A stretch of 24,520 bases of DNA from an uncultured Bacilli bacterium. GTDB lineage: Bacteria; Bacillota_I; Bacilli_A; RF39; UBA660. The position numbers were made by a program, and so were the translations under genes. The notes beneath the pieces were generated by a model. The model was not told where the DNA came from, searched no databases, and saw only the letters and a list, made by a program, of their open reading frames with translations. Positions within the stretch are counted from its first letter, which is position 1. Each line of letters begins with the position of its first letter. The stretch spans positions 1 through 24,520 of the forward strand of contig CAKOSN010000029.1 in the NCBI GenBank assembly GCA_934102255.1, in the 5' to 3' direction. Below are positions 1 to 6,639 of the stretch, in pieces.

Positions 1-73
1 TAAATTAAAATTATAGACAAAGTCACAACTTTTAAAAAAAACATATAAAAAGCACTTGTAAAAGCTTAGAAAG

Positions 74-607
74 TCATGGATTGAAAGCAAAATTAACAGA
101 AATCGTATAATAAATATCATTCCAACCTTTATCAACGATATTATCTTGGTCTTTCATTTGACTAATAGCTAGTAATCTTAACTTATTTGTGTCAAAAAAA
201 TTGAAGTTAATTTGGACGACACGGTCAATATTTTCATAGCTACTGTTTCCATTTTCTAAAGTATAGCTACCGATTTTATTACTATAGACCTTATTCCTAT
301 CTAACATTACTTCTGATGTGTTTATCTCAACATTAATATATTCTTCTTTTTCTTTACCGCTAGTAGAAAGTATCTTCCGTTTAATTAGTAAATCAACTTT
401 ATTTAACATATTATGTTTATTAGAAATTTTTAAATCTCTGTTTAGATACTTTATATTATCAACAAATACATCTTTACTCATATTTAAAATATCAGACAGT
501 AATTGATATAGAACAAAATTACAATTTTCATCATTAAATATTTGTGTAAACATAAAATCCTGTTTTAATGGTATTATTTGTCCTTCTGGCAACTTATCAG
601 CTCTCAC
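74..607 (-). pseudogene. Rpn/PDDEXK_2-family nuclease-transposase fragment, C-terminally truncated
   Basis: The N-terminal half (IIPLKQDFMFTQIF, then NKVDLLIKRK and INVEIN) resembles the Rpn/PDDEXK_2 family of PD-(D/E)XK proteins, which are linked to transposase-like or phage-defence nucleases. The fold's catalytic motif would be the D of VDLLI and the E of NVEIN, where the usual Q/K has become N. At about 177 residues it is much shorter than the usual 280-300, and it ends in TGA at 74 straight after a stretch still looking like the family core. The downstream 73 bases show no convincing continuation in another frame. I chose a GTG start at 607 because AGAAGG lies 6 bases upstream; a TTG at 640 would add 11 basic residues without a clear ribosome site. 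Probably a decaying mobile-type gene; the family call is moderate. Confidence 0.55.
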
Positions 608-663
608 GTTTTTCCTTCTTTTTTTAATAATTTTTTTCAAAAAAATGCAATTTTCTTATAAGT

Positions 664-692
664 TTGACACTTTTTTGACATATTTTTATAAA
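664..692 (+). promoter_or_regulatory. Sigma-A-type promoter, plus strand, reading into a G-quadruplex motif
   Basis: TTGACA at 664-669, a 17-base spacer and TATAAA at 687-692. Transcription would begin near 698-700, only about 5-7 bases before the G-rich tract at 705, and would run antisense into the 3' end of spoIID. No plus-strand gene follows. Confidence 0.45.
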
Positions 693-704
693 AAATACTG
701 TTTA

Positions 705-722
705 GGGTGGGCTTAGGGCGGG
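705..722 (+). other. G-quadruplex motif G3-N1-G3-N4-G3-N1-G3
   Basis: GGGTGGGCTTAGGGCGGG has four GGG tracts with loops of 1, 4 and 1 bases, a canonical intramolecular G4 pattern. It is two near-repeats of TTAGGGYGGG. Such a run is very unlike the surrounding sequence, which is almost entirely A and T. The G-rich strand is the plus strand, which is the leading-strand template if the fork comes from the right. Confidence 0.6.
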
Positions 723-754
723 AAGTAATTCTAAATAAAAAAAGAATATAAAAA

Positions 755-1672
755 TTAAATTTTATACTCTTCTATAGTTATCCCTTGATAATAATACTTT
801 AAAATATCTTCATATGTAGAACCATTTTTTGCCATTGCATTAGCACCATATTGACTCATTCCAACACCATGACCGTAGCCCTTAGTAGTAAAAATAACAT
901 CATCATTTTCAATAGCTATGGTAAAATCCGTTGAACGCAAATTAAACTTTTTTCTAATCTCAATACCAGTATAAGTAGTTTTATTAATAGATATAGTTTC
1001 TATCCGATTAGAATAATCAGTTGTAATTTTGTTAATATTTAACTCTGTACAATCAATATTTAAAGTCGTACAGAACTCTCTTTTTGATACTTTTTTAGTT
1101 ACAATAAACTTGGCTGTGGTCTCGTTATCCATAGTTGGCATAATAGTATTTAAATAAGGTAAATCCTCGTTAAATACACTTAAAGAAGTAGTAGTATAAC
1201 CGTTACTCATAGCATAAAAGTAAGACTTTATTAGCTGTTTATTATAAGTCATTACTTGATTTTTAGTCATATTAACTGCATTCTTTATCTTTTCTAAATA
1301 AGTATAATAATTTTTTTGCCATTTATTTTGAAGTTCTTCTAAAGTATTATAAGCTTGGTCAGATGTCGTTACATAACCTCTAGTATTTTCTTCATAAAGG
1401 GCAAATGTTCTACTGGCAACAGCTTGTGATTTTAAAGCTTCCATGTCAAAAAGAGCTGGAACCTCGGCTCCAACTACATTAATTAAATATTCCTCTAAAG
1501 GTATTTTTTTCTTTTCATTATTAATTAAAAAATCTATATAAATTTCTTGACTTTTAGACTTGTCATCAATATTTTCACTAACAGGAGAACCAAAAGTAAT
1601 TTGCTTACATAGCATAAAGATAGTAATAGGTAAAAGTACTACAATAATGCCAAGTAAGATTTTATTTTTCAT
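755..1672 (-). CDS. spoIID: SpoIID-type peptidoglycan lytic enzyme (stage II sporulation protein D)
   Basis: A 305-residue protein with an N-terminal membrane anchor (about residues 5-22) followed by a SpoIID/LytB domain. SpoIID is a lytic transglycosylase that cleaves denuded glycan strands during forespore engulfment. The sequence shows the family block MEALKSQAVASRTF (residues 77-90), with E78 matching the catalytic glutamate of B. subtilis SpoIID, and the C-terminal block GYGHGVGMSQYGANAMAK. The ATG start has AAGGAG nearby (AAGGAGAACTATG). It is the last gene of a minus-strand run with rpiB and ywzB; ywzB is also close to spoIID in Bacillus. A weak AT-rich hairpin followed by T7 lies just past the stop (about 741-775). 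With spoIIR in the window it points to a sporulating ancestor; the domain is also used for non-sporulation wall remodelling. Confidence 0.88.
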   Translation of the reverse strand: MKNKILLGIIVVLLPITIFMLCKQITFGSPVSENIDDKSKSQEIYIDFLINNEKKKIPLEEYLINVVGAEVPALFDMEALKSQAVASRTFALYEENTRGYVTTSDQAYNTLEELQNKWQKNYYTYLEKIKNAVNMTKNQVMTYNKQLIKSYFYAMSNGYTTTSLSVFNEDLPYLNTIMPTMDNETTAKFIVTKKVSKREFCTTLNIDCTELNINKITTDYSNRIETISINKTTYTGIEIRKKFNLRSTDFTIAIENDDVIFTTKGYGHGVGMSQYGANAMAKNGSTYEDILKYYYQGITIEEYKI

Positions 1673-1744
1673 AGTTCTCCTTATAATACTTAGTTAATAC
1701 TAAATAAATGATAAAAGACATATTTTAAATATTAATTAAGTTTT

Positions 1745-1927
1745 CTAAGACATAAAATCTGTTATAAAATTAGTTACTAAATAACTAGTAGCTATGCCAA
1801 AAATTATAACCAACATTCTAGCTTCAACTGGTTTATTTCTTTTCATAAACTTATCAAAATTAACACCACTTAGAGCAACCATACTTAATAGTAGATTTAT
1901 AGCATATAACAGAGTCTTATAGTTCAT
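1745..1927 (-). CDS. ywzB: DUF1146 (YwzB-type) small membrane protein
   Basis: A 60-residue protein with two membrane helices (about residues 5-21 and 38-57) separated by a basic loop containing FDKFMKRNK and VEARML. Length, two-helix layout and the conserved R-x-L then Y-L-V-T-N-F block match the DUF1146/YwzB family of Bacilli, whose function is unknown. The gene overlaps the end of rpiB by 11 bases, with AAGGAA before its ATG, so it is probably translationally coupled. In Bacillus ywzB lies between the ATP synthase operon and murA-spoIID; here only the spoIID association remains. Confidence 0.7.
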   Translation of the reverse strand: MNYKTLLYAINLLLSMVALSGVNFDKFMKRNKPVEARMLVIIFGIATSYLVTNFITDFMS

Positions 1928-2366
1928 TATATGTTCCTTGTTCGTAGCTTATGATTTTATTTACTCTTCTTACATGACGCTCTTCATTGCTGGCAGCGGT
2001 TTCTAAAAAAGTTTTAATTATTTCTAAAGCAGAAACATTATCTAAAGAAGCAGGGATTGCAATGACATTAGCATGGTTGTGAATTCTAGCACTTTTTGCA
2101 TCTTCGAGATTGTTAACTCGGGCACATCTTATGCCTTTTACTTTATTGGCAGCAATAGAAATACCAATACCAGTTCCGCATATTAAAATACCTAAATCAG
2201 TGTTTTTATCCATTTTAGTACAAATGTCGAAGGCAAAGTCAGGATAATCGTCCTCGCTAGAGTTGGAAAGGGTAGAAGGTATTATTTCATAAGTATTTTG
2301 TAAATTTTCGATTAAATATTTTTTTAAATCCACACCACGGTGGTCGCAAGCAATATATTTTTTCAT
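1917..2366 (-). CDS. rpiB: Ribose-5-phosphate isomerase B
   Basis: A 149-residue RpiB/LacAB-family isomerase, full length. It interconverts ribose 5-phosphate and ribulose 5-phosphate in the non-oxidative pentose phosphate pathway. Visible hallmarks are the N-terminal ACDHRG (D8, H9), the GILICGTGIGISIAANK loop with the catalytic cysteine C63 (C66 in E. coli RpiB), and the RIHNHANVIAIPA segment (residues 94-106) with the active-site histidine region. It lies between an ATP-grasp-like gene and ywzB, all on one strand. The ribosome site (GAAGAA) before ATG is weak. No RpiA-type features are seen. Confidence 0.92.
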   Translation of the reverse strand: MKKYIACDHRGVDLKKYLIENLQNTYEIIPSTLSNSSEDDYPDFAFDICTKMDKNTDLGILICGTGIGISIAANKVKGIRCARVNNLEDAKSARIHNHANVIAIPASLDNVSALEIIKTFLETAASNEERHVRRVNKIISYEQGTYNEL

Positions 2367-2425
2367 TTTTATTCTTCTTTCTTATTATTTATATTTTTTG
2401 TTTAATTTAATAAATTTGGATTTGA

Positions 2426-3355
2426 CTATTCAAACATATCTTTAATTAATTTATGATGATTTAATAGACTTAGTAATTGAAATTCTTGATAATTTGGCAT
2501 AATTGATATATCTTTTAGACTTGGACCGTCATTGGTCATTACTATATCAATTTGTAAATATTTATTATCAGGAATAGTATTTTGAATACGATTAACTAAT
2601 CTTAAAGTCCTAGGCCATTTAGGAATAGTAAGCCAAAGTAGGGGGGATTTAGTCAAAGGGTGCTCTTCATAAATATTTTTAGATAAGTCATAAAAAGGCG
2701 AATCAATAAGTCCAGTATCTAAATTAATAGAGGCAATTATTTGATTACTATTTGTTACTTCATAATCTTCTTTACTAGTAACTAAGTAAGAAAATATAAT
2801 ATTATCTTTAAATGTTATAAAACGAATAAAAGATAAATTATTAGGATTTAATCTATCTAAGGTATCTACTTGTTTAATAGCACTTTCTAATATAGTCATT
2901 TTACTTAAATATAAATCATTATAAACAGTAGTATAATTTTTTAAGTCTATCTTAATTTTTTTAGTATCATTTTTAGCTTTTAAATCATATTTAGCATATA
3001 TATAATTTTTATTCTGAATAAAATCATAAAAGTCAGTAATATTATCGCCATTAAGTTCTAACCATTTATAGTTAAGAAAAGGGTAGAATTTCTTATTAAA
3101 TTTATGACGAGAATAGGTTATTTCTTTTAAAGATTGGTTATTATATGTTTTTATTAACTTTTGATTATATTTATTAGTAAGTAAATTTTGTTTTTCTTCA
3201 TTAGTCATTTTATAACAATCAAATAATTGATACTCAAAAAGAGTAATATGATATTTATAATGACAATGAAGGTAATCATTTATAATACTAATGGTTTTGA
3301 TATTGGTACGACTTGATAAAGTTTTAGCAACTTTATATAAATTTTGATGTGTCAT
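2426..3355 (-). CDS. ATP-grasp-like protein (ATPgrasp_ST-type), divergent
   Basis: A 309-residue soluble protein. The region LNPNNLSFIRFITF (169-182), the INLDTGLID block (210-218), and QIDIVMTNDGP (268-278) fit the C-terminal half of sugar-transfer-associated ATP-grasp domains, where a conserved LNPxSxNTIRxxT motif and a late D-x-DGP are typical. The N-terminal part is lysine- and asparagine-rich and I cannot find a convincing nucleotide-binding lysine, so it may be inactive or very divergent. Family assignment is tentative; substrate unknown. ATG has GGAG eight bases upstream. It begins just after the rpmE terminator, with its own promoter, and precedes rpiB by 59 bases. Confidence 0.45.
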   Translation of the reverse strand: MTHQNLYKVAKTLSSRTNIKTISIINDYLHCHYKYHITLFEYQLFDCYKMTNEEKQNLLTNKYNQKLIKTYNNQSLKEITYSRHKFNKKFYPFLNYKWLELNGDNITDFYDFIQNKNYIYAKYDLKAKNDTKKIKIDLKNYTTVYNDLYLSKMTILESAIKQVDTLDRLNPNNLSFIRFITFKDNIIFSYLVTSKEDYEVTNSNQIIASINLDTGLIDSPFYDLSKNIYEEHPLTKSPLLWLTIPKWPRTLRLVNRIQNTIPDNKYLQIDIVMTNDGPSLKDISIMPNYQEFQLLSLLNHHKLIKDMFE

Positions 3356-3373
3356 TTAATCAACTCCATATTT

Positions 3374-3382
3374 ATTATAACA
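3374..3382 (-). promoter_or_regulatory. Extended -10 promoter abutting the rpmE terminator
   Basis: On the minus strand TG-T-TATAAT (TATAAT at 3379-3374) lies directly after the rpmE U-tract, leaving only about 20 bases to the ATG at 3355. No good -35 is seen; the upstream 17 bases are the terminator stem itself. Confidence 0.4.
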
Positions 3383-3407
3383 AAAAAACTGCAATTATGC
3401 AGTTTTT
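3382..3407 (-). terminator. rpmE intrinsic terminator (stop codon in loop)
   Basis: A 10-base-pair stem AAAAACTGCA/TGCAGTTTTT with a 4-base loop, and a run of seven T on the minus strand. The rpmE stop codon (3395-3397) sits in the loop and the last sense codons form the ascending arm. Confidence 0.85.
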
Positions 3408-3616
3408 GTTTCGTCTTGATTAAATCCGTATTTACGGTTGAATTTTTCTACTGAACCAGTTTTCTTTGCACGAGCTTGTGAACCAGTATAGAATGGGTGG
3501 CAAGCACTACAAACATCACATTGGATACTGTCTTTAGTAGATTTTACAGTAAATGTATTTCCGCAAGCACAATGTACTTCTACTTCATGCATTTCTGGAT
3601 GAATTCCCTTTTTCAT
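3395..3616 (-). CDS. rpmE: 50S ribosomal protein L31, zinc-binding (type A)
   Basis: 73 residues, standard length. MKKGIHPEMH, the CAC pair (C16, C18), the CSAC pair (C36, C39) and HPFYTG are diagnostic of L31; the CxC...CxxC set marks the zinc-binding (C+) form, with an extra cysteine at C33. It joins the large ribosomal subunit near the central protuberance. Strong GGAAGGAG ribosome site. It is a single-gene transcription unit: a promoter at 3674-3701 and a terminator overlapping its stop. The roughly 50-base leader contains a hairpin just upstream of the ribosome site, which could be an autoregulatory element. Confidence 0.95.
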   Translation of the reverse strand: MKKGIHPEMHEVEVHCACGNTFTVKSTKDSIQCDVCSACHPFYTGSQARAKKTGSVEKFNRKYGFNQDETKTA

Positions 3617-3634
3617 TTAAACTCTCCTTCCGCC

Positions 3635-3652
3635 ATGTTATATTCATAACAT
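3635..3652 (-). promoter_or_regulatory. Hairpin in the rpmE leader
   Basis: ATGTTATATTCATAACAT forms a seven-base-pair stem (ATGTTAT/ATAACAT) with a 4-base loop, ending about 8 bases before the GGAAGGAG ribosome site of rpmE. No U-tract follows, so it is not a terminator. Ribosomal-protein leaders often carry feedback sites; a role here is inference. Confidence 0.35.
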
Positions 3653-3673
3653 AGAAATTTGTTTGTCTTATGT

Positions 3674-3701
3674 ATTATATCATAAGATTTTAGTTTTGCA
3701 A
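3674..3701 (-). promoter_or_regulatory. rpmE promoter
   Basis: On the minus strand TTGCAA (3701-3696), a 16-base spacer ending TGA, and TATAAT (3679-3674): a -35 box plus an extended -10. The predicted start gives a leader of about 50 bases. Confidence 0.65.
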
Positions 3702-3832
3702 TTATTAATAAGTTTATTTTTCGTGATTTTAGATAATTTTTGTATCTATAAATTGGATTGTTAAATTTCTAATAGCAAAAAGCTTAATAGTTATTAAATG
3801 TTTTTTATTTTAAATTACAAAAGTTAGATGTT

Positions 3833-4357
3833 TTATTTTATATTTATTTTAAGATTAGCCAAGATTTTACCAACTAAGAATGATATTTTATCACTGTTTT
3901 TAGTGGCTATTGATTTACAAATAGCTTTACCTCCTACTGTAAAACTAGAGATAAAAGCTGTTAATAAAACGGATATAATGCTTAAATTAATGTTAGTTGA
4001 GTTACTTACTGATATAGCTAGAACGGCTCCGATGGAACCACTAATAATACCACAAATATCACCAATAACATCATTACAAATACTAGAAATTTTACTAGAA
4101 TTTTTAAGTAAGCCTATAGTTTCTTTACCACCTTTTATCTTTTGGGAAGCAATCGATAGAAAAGTTTTTTCCTTACTGGTTAAAACAGCAACACCAATCA
4201 TATCGAAGATGATGCCTATTACAATTATCAATATTAATATTATAAATAAAAAGATACTACTTAATGAGTTCGATATAATATTAGAGATAATACTAAATAA
4301 GCATGATAGGATAAAGGTTAATAAAAAAACTTTATATATCCAGGCTTTATTATTCAT
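3833..4357 (-). CDS. Small integral membrane protein, unknown function (CorB-annotated Firmicutes family?)
   Basis: A 174-residue, strongly hydrophobic protein. Two N-terminal helices (about residues 8-29 and 32-58) are followed by a polar, lysine-rich stretch, VLTSKEKTFLSIASQKIKGGKETIGLLK, then CNDVIGDICGIISGS and a further hydrophobic region ending in TVGGKAICKSIA. Similar Firmicutes proteins are often labelled CorB-like magnesium/cobalt transporters, but no CBS domain is present and I would not infer transport. The start at 4357 is set by a strong GGAGGA five bases upstream; a 16-residue extension to 4405 has no ribosome site. It lies downstream of a very strong promoter at 4855-4883 through a ~490-base structured leader, or has a weak promoter of its own. 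Confidence 0.6.
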   Translation of the reverse strand: MNNKAWIYKVFLLTFILSCLFSIISNIISNSLSSIFLFIILILIIVIGIIFDMIGVAVLTSKEKTFLSIASQKIKGGKETIGLLKNSSKISSICNDVIGDICGIISGSIGAVLAISVSNSTNINLSIISVLLTAFISSFTVGGKAICKSIATKNSDKISFLVGKILANLKINIK

Positions 4358-4409
4358 AATTCCTCCTATATAAAGTAATATTCTAATTTTTGTATGGTAT
4401 ATCAAAAGT

Positions 4410-4652
4410 TAATTTTACGGCTTGAGGTCGAGTTGAGTTTCTCTAAATATCTTCCACTTGATTACTCATTGGCACTTTCGTCTTTAGGATATTTAATTAA
4501 TATTTATTTCATTAATTACTCGATTGCCACTTAGTCCGCACTTCAATACTTTCAATATAGACAGTCTAGAGGTTTTCCCTGACATAAGTAACTATACTTA
4601 TTCGCTTTTGCAAGTATTATTTCAACTTTAGGTATTCCTAATACTCACGCAC
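4410..4652 (-). mobile_element. Probable group II intron 5' fragment (domain I), or a structured RNA
   Basis: Read on the minus strand, the segment opens with GTGCG at 4652, the conserved group II 5' end, and is rich in nested pairing: AGTATTA/TAATACT, ATAAGTA-TAGT-TACTTAT, AATTAAT/ATTAATT and AAATATC/GATATTT. Short blocks such as CTAAGTGGCAA, CCTAAAGACGAAAGTGC, GAGAAACTC and AGCCGTAAAATTAAC recall domain I of bacterial group II introns, from memory and not from an alignment. No reverse transcriptase or domain V follows: the sequence runs into the membrane-protein gene instead, so if this is an intron it is a truncated relic. An alternative is a non-coding or leader RNA driven by the promoter at 4855-4883. 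Confidence 0.42.
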
Positions 4653-4716
4653 GACATACGTAACTTTGAAATGACGCAATGAAAGGATTGTAGGTTATAT
4701 GCCATTATAACTTTCC

Positions 4717-4845
4717 TTAAATTTTAAATCTTATACTCACCCTAACTTGGGCCGATAAAGCAAATATAAGAAGTGTCGGTAGTGTAATTGATGGATTTTT
4801 AGCCCCATCTTCATATAGTGTTATGACTAGAATAATGCACCACAC
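4717..4845 (-). pseudogene. Possible transposase N-terminal remnant
   Basis: About 42 codons from a GTG at 4845 to TAA at 4717. The segment LYEDGAKNPSITLPTLLIFALSA weakly recalls the start of some DDE transposases (an ARKNP-hydrophobic helix pattern). The frame also extends upstream through the promoter at 4855-4883, which argues against a longer real protein. Weak; could be chance. Confidence 0.22.
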
Positions 4846-4854
4846 ATAGCTGAG

Positions 4855-4883
4855 ATTATAACATACCTCGATTAGTTTGTCAA
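4855..4883 (-). promoter_or_regulatory. Perfect consensus sigma-A promoter (orphan)
   Basis: TTGACA (4883-4878), exactly 17 bases, TATAAT (4860-4855), with TG-T just before the -10 making it extended as well. Transcription would run leftward from about 4848. The nearest intact gene in that direction starts at 4357. Confidence 0.75.
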
Positions 4884-4993
4884 GGTTTGAATTTTGCGCA
4901 GTGTAAACTTGAAAATTTTCTTCAAAGTTGGAAGTACAAACCAATCACAGTAATTATATTATTCTGATGAAGCAATTATGACTTATTAAAAAT

Positions 4994-5021
4994 TTGACAT
5001 AATCCATTTATTTGCTATAAT
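4994..5021 (+). promoter_or_regulatory. Promoter of the transglutaminase-like gene
   Basis: TTGACA (4994-4999), 16-base spacer ending TGC, TATAAT (5016-5021). An AAAGGAG ribosome site follows, 11 bases before the ATG at 5050. Confidence 0.75.
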
Positions 5022-5049
5022 AGCATCAATCAAAGGAGAAAAATACTAA

Positions 5050-6135
5050 ATGAGAATTGTAAAAGTTGCAGGAAAAGTCGAAAGTGACAATTTTATAAAA
5101 GAAGCTATCCAGGATTATGAAGATATGGTTACAAAATTAATCAATGACATTAAGTCTAAATGTCAAAATAAACCCAATTCGACCTATGAAAAATTAGAAA
5201 TGCTTTATCAATATTTTATTAACCTTAATATTGAGTATGCAACTTGGACACTTGTTGACGGTGGTTTAATGGCTGCCGGTCCCATTGGTCGTTATAAAAC
5301 TAAACATTCTGGATTCGAAGGTGAGTTTGCGATTGGTTTTGGAGAAAAGTTGGCACCAATTTTAATCCAAAAAGGGGTTTGTGCATCATATTCAACTACA
5401 TTTTGTGATATAGCAAGACGTTTAGGAATTGATTGTGCGGTAGTTTACAATAGTTATCATGCTTGGAATACAATTTTAATTGATGATGAAATTTGGTATT
5501 TGGATTTAACGCCAATAATTAAAGTTGGTAGAAAGAATATTCCTTTAAGGAGTGCCTTAAAAAGTAGTTATAATACGTTTAACTTCATTGAAATTACTAC
5601 TGATAAGTATGATAATAAAAATAATAGTCAAAGTATTTGTTTTGATAAAGACGGTCAAATACTTAGTAAAAAAGAACTTATAGACTTTTTAAAAAAGAAT
5701 AAAGTAAATAAATCTATAATCAAAAATGTAAGGATAACTAGCTTAGATAGCACTCCAACAGATACACTTCAAAAAAAAGATAACAGTTCAAAACCAAATA
5801 TGACAATAAGAAAAGTTACTAAACCTAATGGTGAAGTAATTAATTATCAAAATACAAATAATCAAGCGGTTAAAAATGTCGGAGATTTAGTTAAAAAAAT
5901 AATTACTCAAACTAATCTGGAAGTAGATAAAATGAAAATTAATAATCTTAAGACCAAAGAATTATGTCGATTGATATATGCTCTTAAATATTTAAAAGAG
6001 GAAAGAGAAAGACTTGATGAGGTTACTTATAATATTGCATTTGAAGAGGTACTTAGAGGTTTAAGGTTCGATGAGGCAGTTATTATATCATTAAAAAGTA
6101 ATAAGAATATTATACAAAATCTTTCAAGAAGATAG
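5050..6135 (+). CDS. Cytoplasmic transglutaminase-like (papain-fold) protein
   Basis: 361 residues. The core matches the transglutaminase-like superfamily: C111 in KGVCASYSTTFCDIARRLG, H137 in NSYHAWN, and D152 in WYLDLT give the expected Cys-His-Asp triad in order. Such domains act as proteases, peptide-bond or amide hydrolases, or cross-linkers; the substrate cannot be told here. There is no signal peptide or membrane helix, so it should act in the cytosol, unlike many bacterial relatives. After the core, residues about 190-290 are lysine/asparagine-rich and low-complexity, and the last ~70 (KELCRLIYALKYLKEERERLDEV...) look helical. It is one of two plus-strand genes, has its own strong promoter and a terminator overlapping its stop, and sits beside mobile-element debris, so it may be an acquired single-gene unit. 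Confidence 0.7.
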   Translation: MRIVKVAGKVESDNFIKEAIQDYEDMVTKLINDIKSKCQNKPNSTYEKLEMLYQYFINLNIEYATWTLVDGGLMAAGPIGRYKTKHSGFEGEFAIGFGEKLAPILIQKGVCASYSTTFCDIARRLGIDCAVVYNSYHAWNTILIDDEIWYLDLTPIIKVGRKNIPLRSALKSSYNTFNFIEITTDKYDNKNNSQSICFDKDGQILSKKELIDFLKKNKVNKSIIKNVRITSLDSTPTDTLQKKDNSSKPNMTIRKVTKPNGEVINYQNTNNQAVKNVGDLVKKIITQTNLEVDKMKINNLKTKELCRLIYALKYLKEERERLDEVTYNIAFEEVLRGLRFDEAVIISLKSNKNIIQNLSRR

Positions 6136-6152
6136 TTAGTCTATCTTTTTTT
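6129..6152 (+). terminator. Terminator of the transglutaminase-like gene (stop codon in stem)
   Basis: AAGATAG/CTATCTT stem with loop TTAGT, followed by a T-run to 6152. The TAG stop (6133-6135) is part of the ascending arm. It lies at the junction of two convergent genes; on the minus strand there is no T-run, so it serves the plus strand. Confidence 0.8.
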
Positions 6153-6627
6153 ATTTATCAATCAACTTGCTAACTAAATTAAGCATTTTGCTATTATCAT
6201 GAACAAATTTTTTGGGCTTAAATTTTTTTATTTGTTTTACGGCATCATCTAATTCATCAACATCTTGAAGACCAATTATATATCCTAAAGCATTAAACTT
6301 AGCAATTATCTGGGTCTGGTGGTCGTTAATATGCTCACCATATTTAGCAAGGCGAGGAACAGCAATGACTTTTTTGTTCTTTTCTAAAGCAGAAATAATA
6401 TTACCAACACCACCATGGGTAATTATAATATCAGCCTTATCCATTAAATCATTAAATTCATCTTGGGGAATTAAGTCAAATATCTCCATATTTTCTGAAT
6501 TATATTTAGTAAAACCTGCTTGGACAATAACTTTATCCTTAATTAAGCCATTATTTATTAATTGATCGATTTTTTCTAAAAGACGAACAAAAGTTTTATC
6601 TTGAGTTCCTAATGTTACTAAAATCAT
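6151..6627 (-). CDS. Alg13/PssE-like glycosyltransferase, catalytic C-terminal half
   Basis: 158 residues, equivalent to the UDP-sugar-binding C-terminal half of GT28/MurG-type enzymes. It begins ILVTLGTQ, carries the nucleotide-sugar loop ITHGGVGNI (69-77), and VPRLAKYGEHINDHQ (90-104), all typical of Alg13, PssE and Cps14G. In that family this subunit binds UDP-GlcNAc, UDP-Gal or UDP-GlcA and works only with an Alg14-type partner, which is the gene 12 bases upstream. Start ATG with AAAGGAC upstream. The likely product is a lipid-linked sugar for a surface polymer, but no other polysaccharide gene is nearby to name it. Confidence 0.82.
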   Translation of the reverse strand: MILVTLGTQDKTFVRLLEKIDQLINNGLIKDKVIVQAGFTKYNSENMEIFDLIPQDEFNDLMDKADIIITHGGVGNIISALEKNKKVIAVPRLAKYGEHINDHQTQIIAKFNALGYIIGLQDVDELDDAVKQIKKFKPKKFVHDNSKMLNLVSKLIDK

Positions 6628-6639
6628 ATATAGTCCTTT

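Larger units (their letters stand above)
4358..5049. other. 692-base gene-free region with promoters and mobile-element debris
   Basis: By eye this stretch is less AT-rich than its neighbours and contains no convincing intact gene. From left to right it holds the ribosome site of the membrane-protein gene, a structured segment resembling a group II intron 5' end (about 4410-4652), a short possible transposase scrap (4717-4845), a perfect minus-strand promoter (4855-4883), and the plus-strand promoter of the transglutaminase-like gene (4994-5021). Confidence 0.6.

Noticed and set aside
1127..1136. DnaA box inside spoIID (TTATCCATA)
   Set aside because: One mismatch from consensus and isolated; expected by chance in AT-rich sequence.
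3828..4373. 181-codon plus-strand open frame
   Set aside because: It is the exact antisense of the membrane-protein gene, has no ribosome site, and its hydrophobic look comes from the complementary codons. The minus-strand frame has GGAGGA in place.
4717..4944. 75-residue minus-strand gene starting at 4944
   Set aside because: The upstream part of this frame overlaps the perfect promoter at 4855-4883, so translation from 4944 is unlikely; only the part downstream is kept as a low-confidence remnant.
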